Assembly (NCBI RefSeq): GCF_965363235.1
Contig: NC_134847.1
Location: 49,910,805-49,974,804, forward strand
DNA length: 64,000 bases
Direction: 5' to 3'
Source of the DNA: Mytilus galloprovincialis
Lineage: Eukaryota; Mollusca; Bivalvia; Mytilida; Mytilidae
Part shown: positions 63,901-64,000 of the stretch, one piece after another
Layout of the letters: each line of letters opens with the position of its first letter
Position numbering within the stretch: the first letter of the stretch is position 1
The notes under the pieces: model-generated
The model's input: the letters and a program-made list of their open reading frames with translations, nothing else
The model's database searches: none
What the model was told of the DNA's origin: nothing
Translations under genes and position numbers: made by a program

Positions 63901-64000
63901 CTTATTTCTGAATATGACATGAATTCACAAAAAGCACCTGTGATATAGGGACTTTCATTCCATCTCAAATATGAACAAAGTTTTATCTGATTGGAGATGG

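Overview
The window looks like AT-rich nuclear DNA of a metazoan, most likely a bivalve mollusc close to Mytilus. The reasons are spliceosomal introns with GT..AG borders, two animal housekeeping genes and one animal developmental bHLH gene, and many interspersed repeats of kinds I associate with bivalve genomes (hairpin + GTCY-type microsatellite + ~150-170 bp tandem core elements; a 'GATGTGGTATGA' high-copy repeat; a CGCGAAAATAACC MITE). The species assignment is inference; the repeats are seen directly.

Only three conventional protein genes are supported. (1) 12.66-13.60 kb, minus strand: gamma-SNAP (NAPG), a complete 314-residue coding region in one exon with a splice acceptor just before the ATG. 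(2) 26.70-33.39 kb, plus strand: five coding exons of a TMEM50 family gene. All join in phase and run to the stop codon, but the first coding exon (about 30 residues) was not found. (3) 44.17-44.89 kb, plus strand: an intronless 240-residue Olig-class bHLH transcription factor.

Most of the rest is mobile-element DNA. 0-11 kb holds tandem-core repeats, two related repeat arms in opposite orientation around a 5.6 kb interval, a truncated LINE with a long open C-terminal ORF, and a recent ~673 bp tandem duplication. 16.4-22.9 kb is a transposon cemetery: an ORF1-only LINE copy, a LINE tail split by a 746 bp terminal-inverted-repeat element whose removal restores the reading frame, and four or five further small DNA transposons almost end to end. 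23.7-24.9 kb holds a second copy of a MITE-like repeat with an insertion that carries a 156 bp near-palindrome. 26.9-33.1 kb (TMEM50 introns) holds two minisatellites, one with higher-order structure, and two GTCY/tandem-core elements. 36-43 kb and 45-59 kb are gene-poor, with many copies of the 'GATGTGGTATGA' repeat and a striking ~600 bp cluster of ACGC motifs at 54.35-54.95 kb. 59.1-61.5 kb is a broken reverse-transcriptase LINE on the minus strand. 63-64 kb holds an imperfect palindrome and short tandem duplications.

The three genes do not form a pathway or operon: NAPG acts in SNARE recycling, TMEM50 is a small four-span membrane protein and the Olig-like gene is a nuclear regulator. I saw no prokaryotic-type system, CRISPR array, rRNA or convincing tRNA. 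Coordinates of repeats are estimates by eye, usually good to about 10-20 bases.
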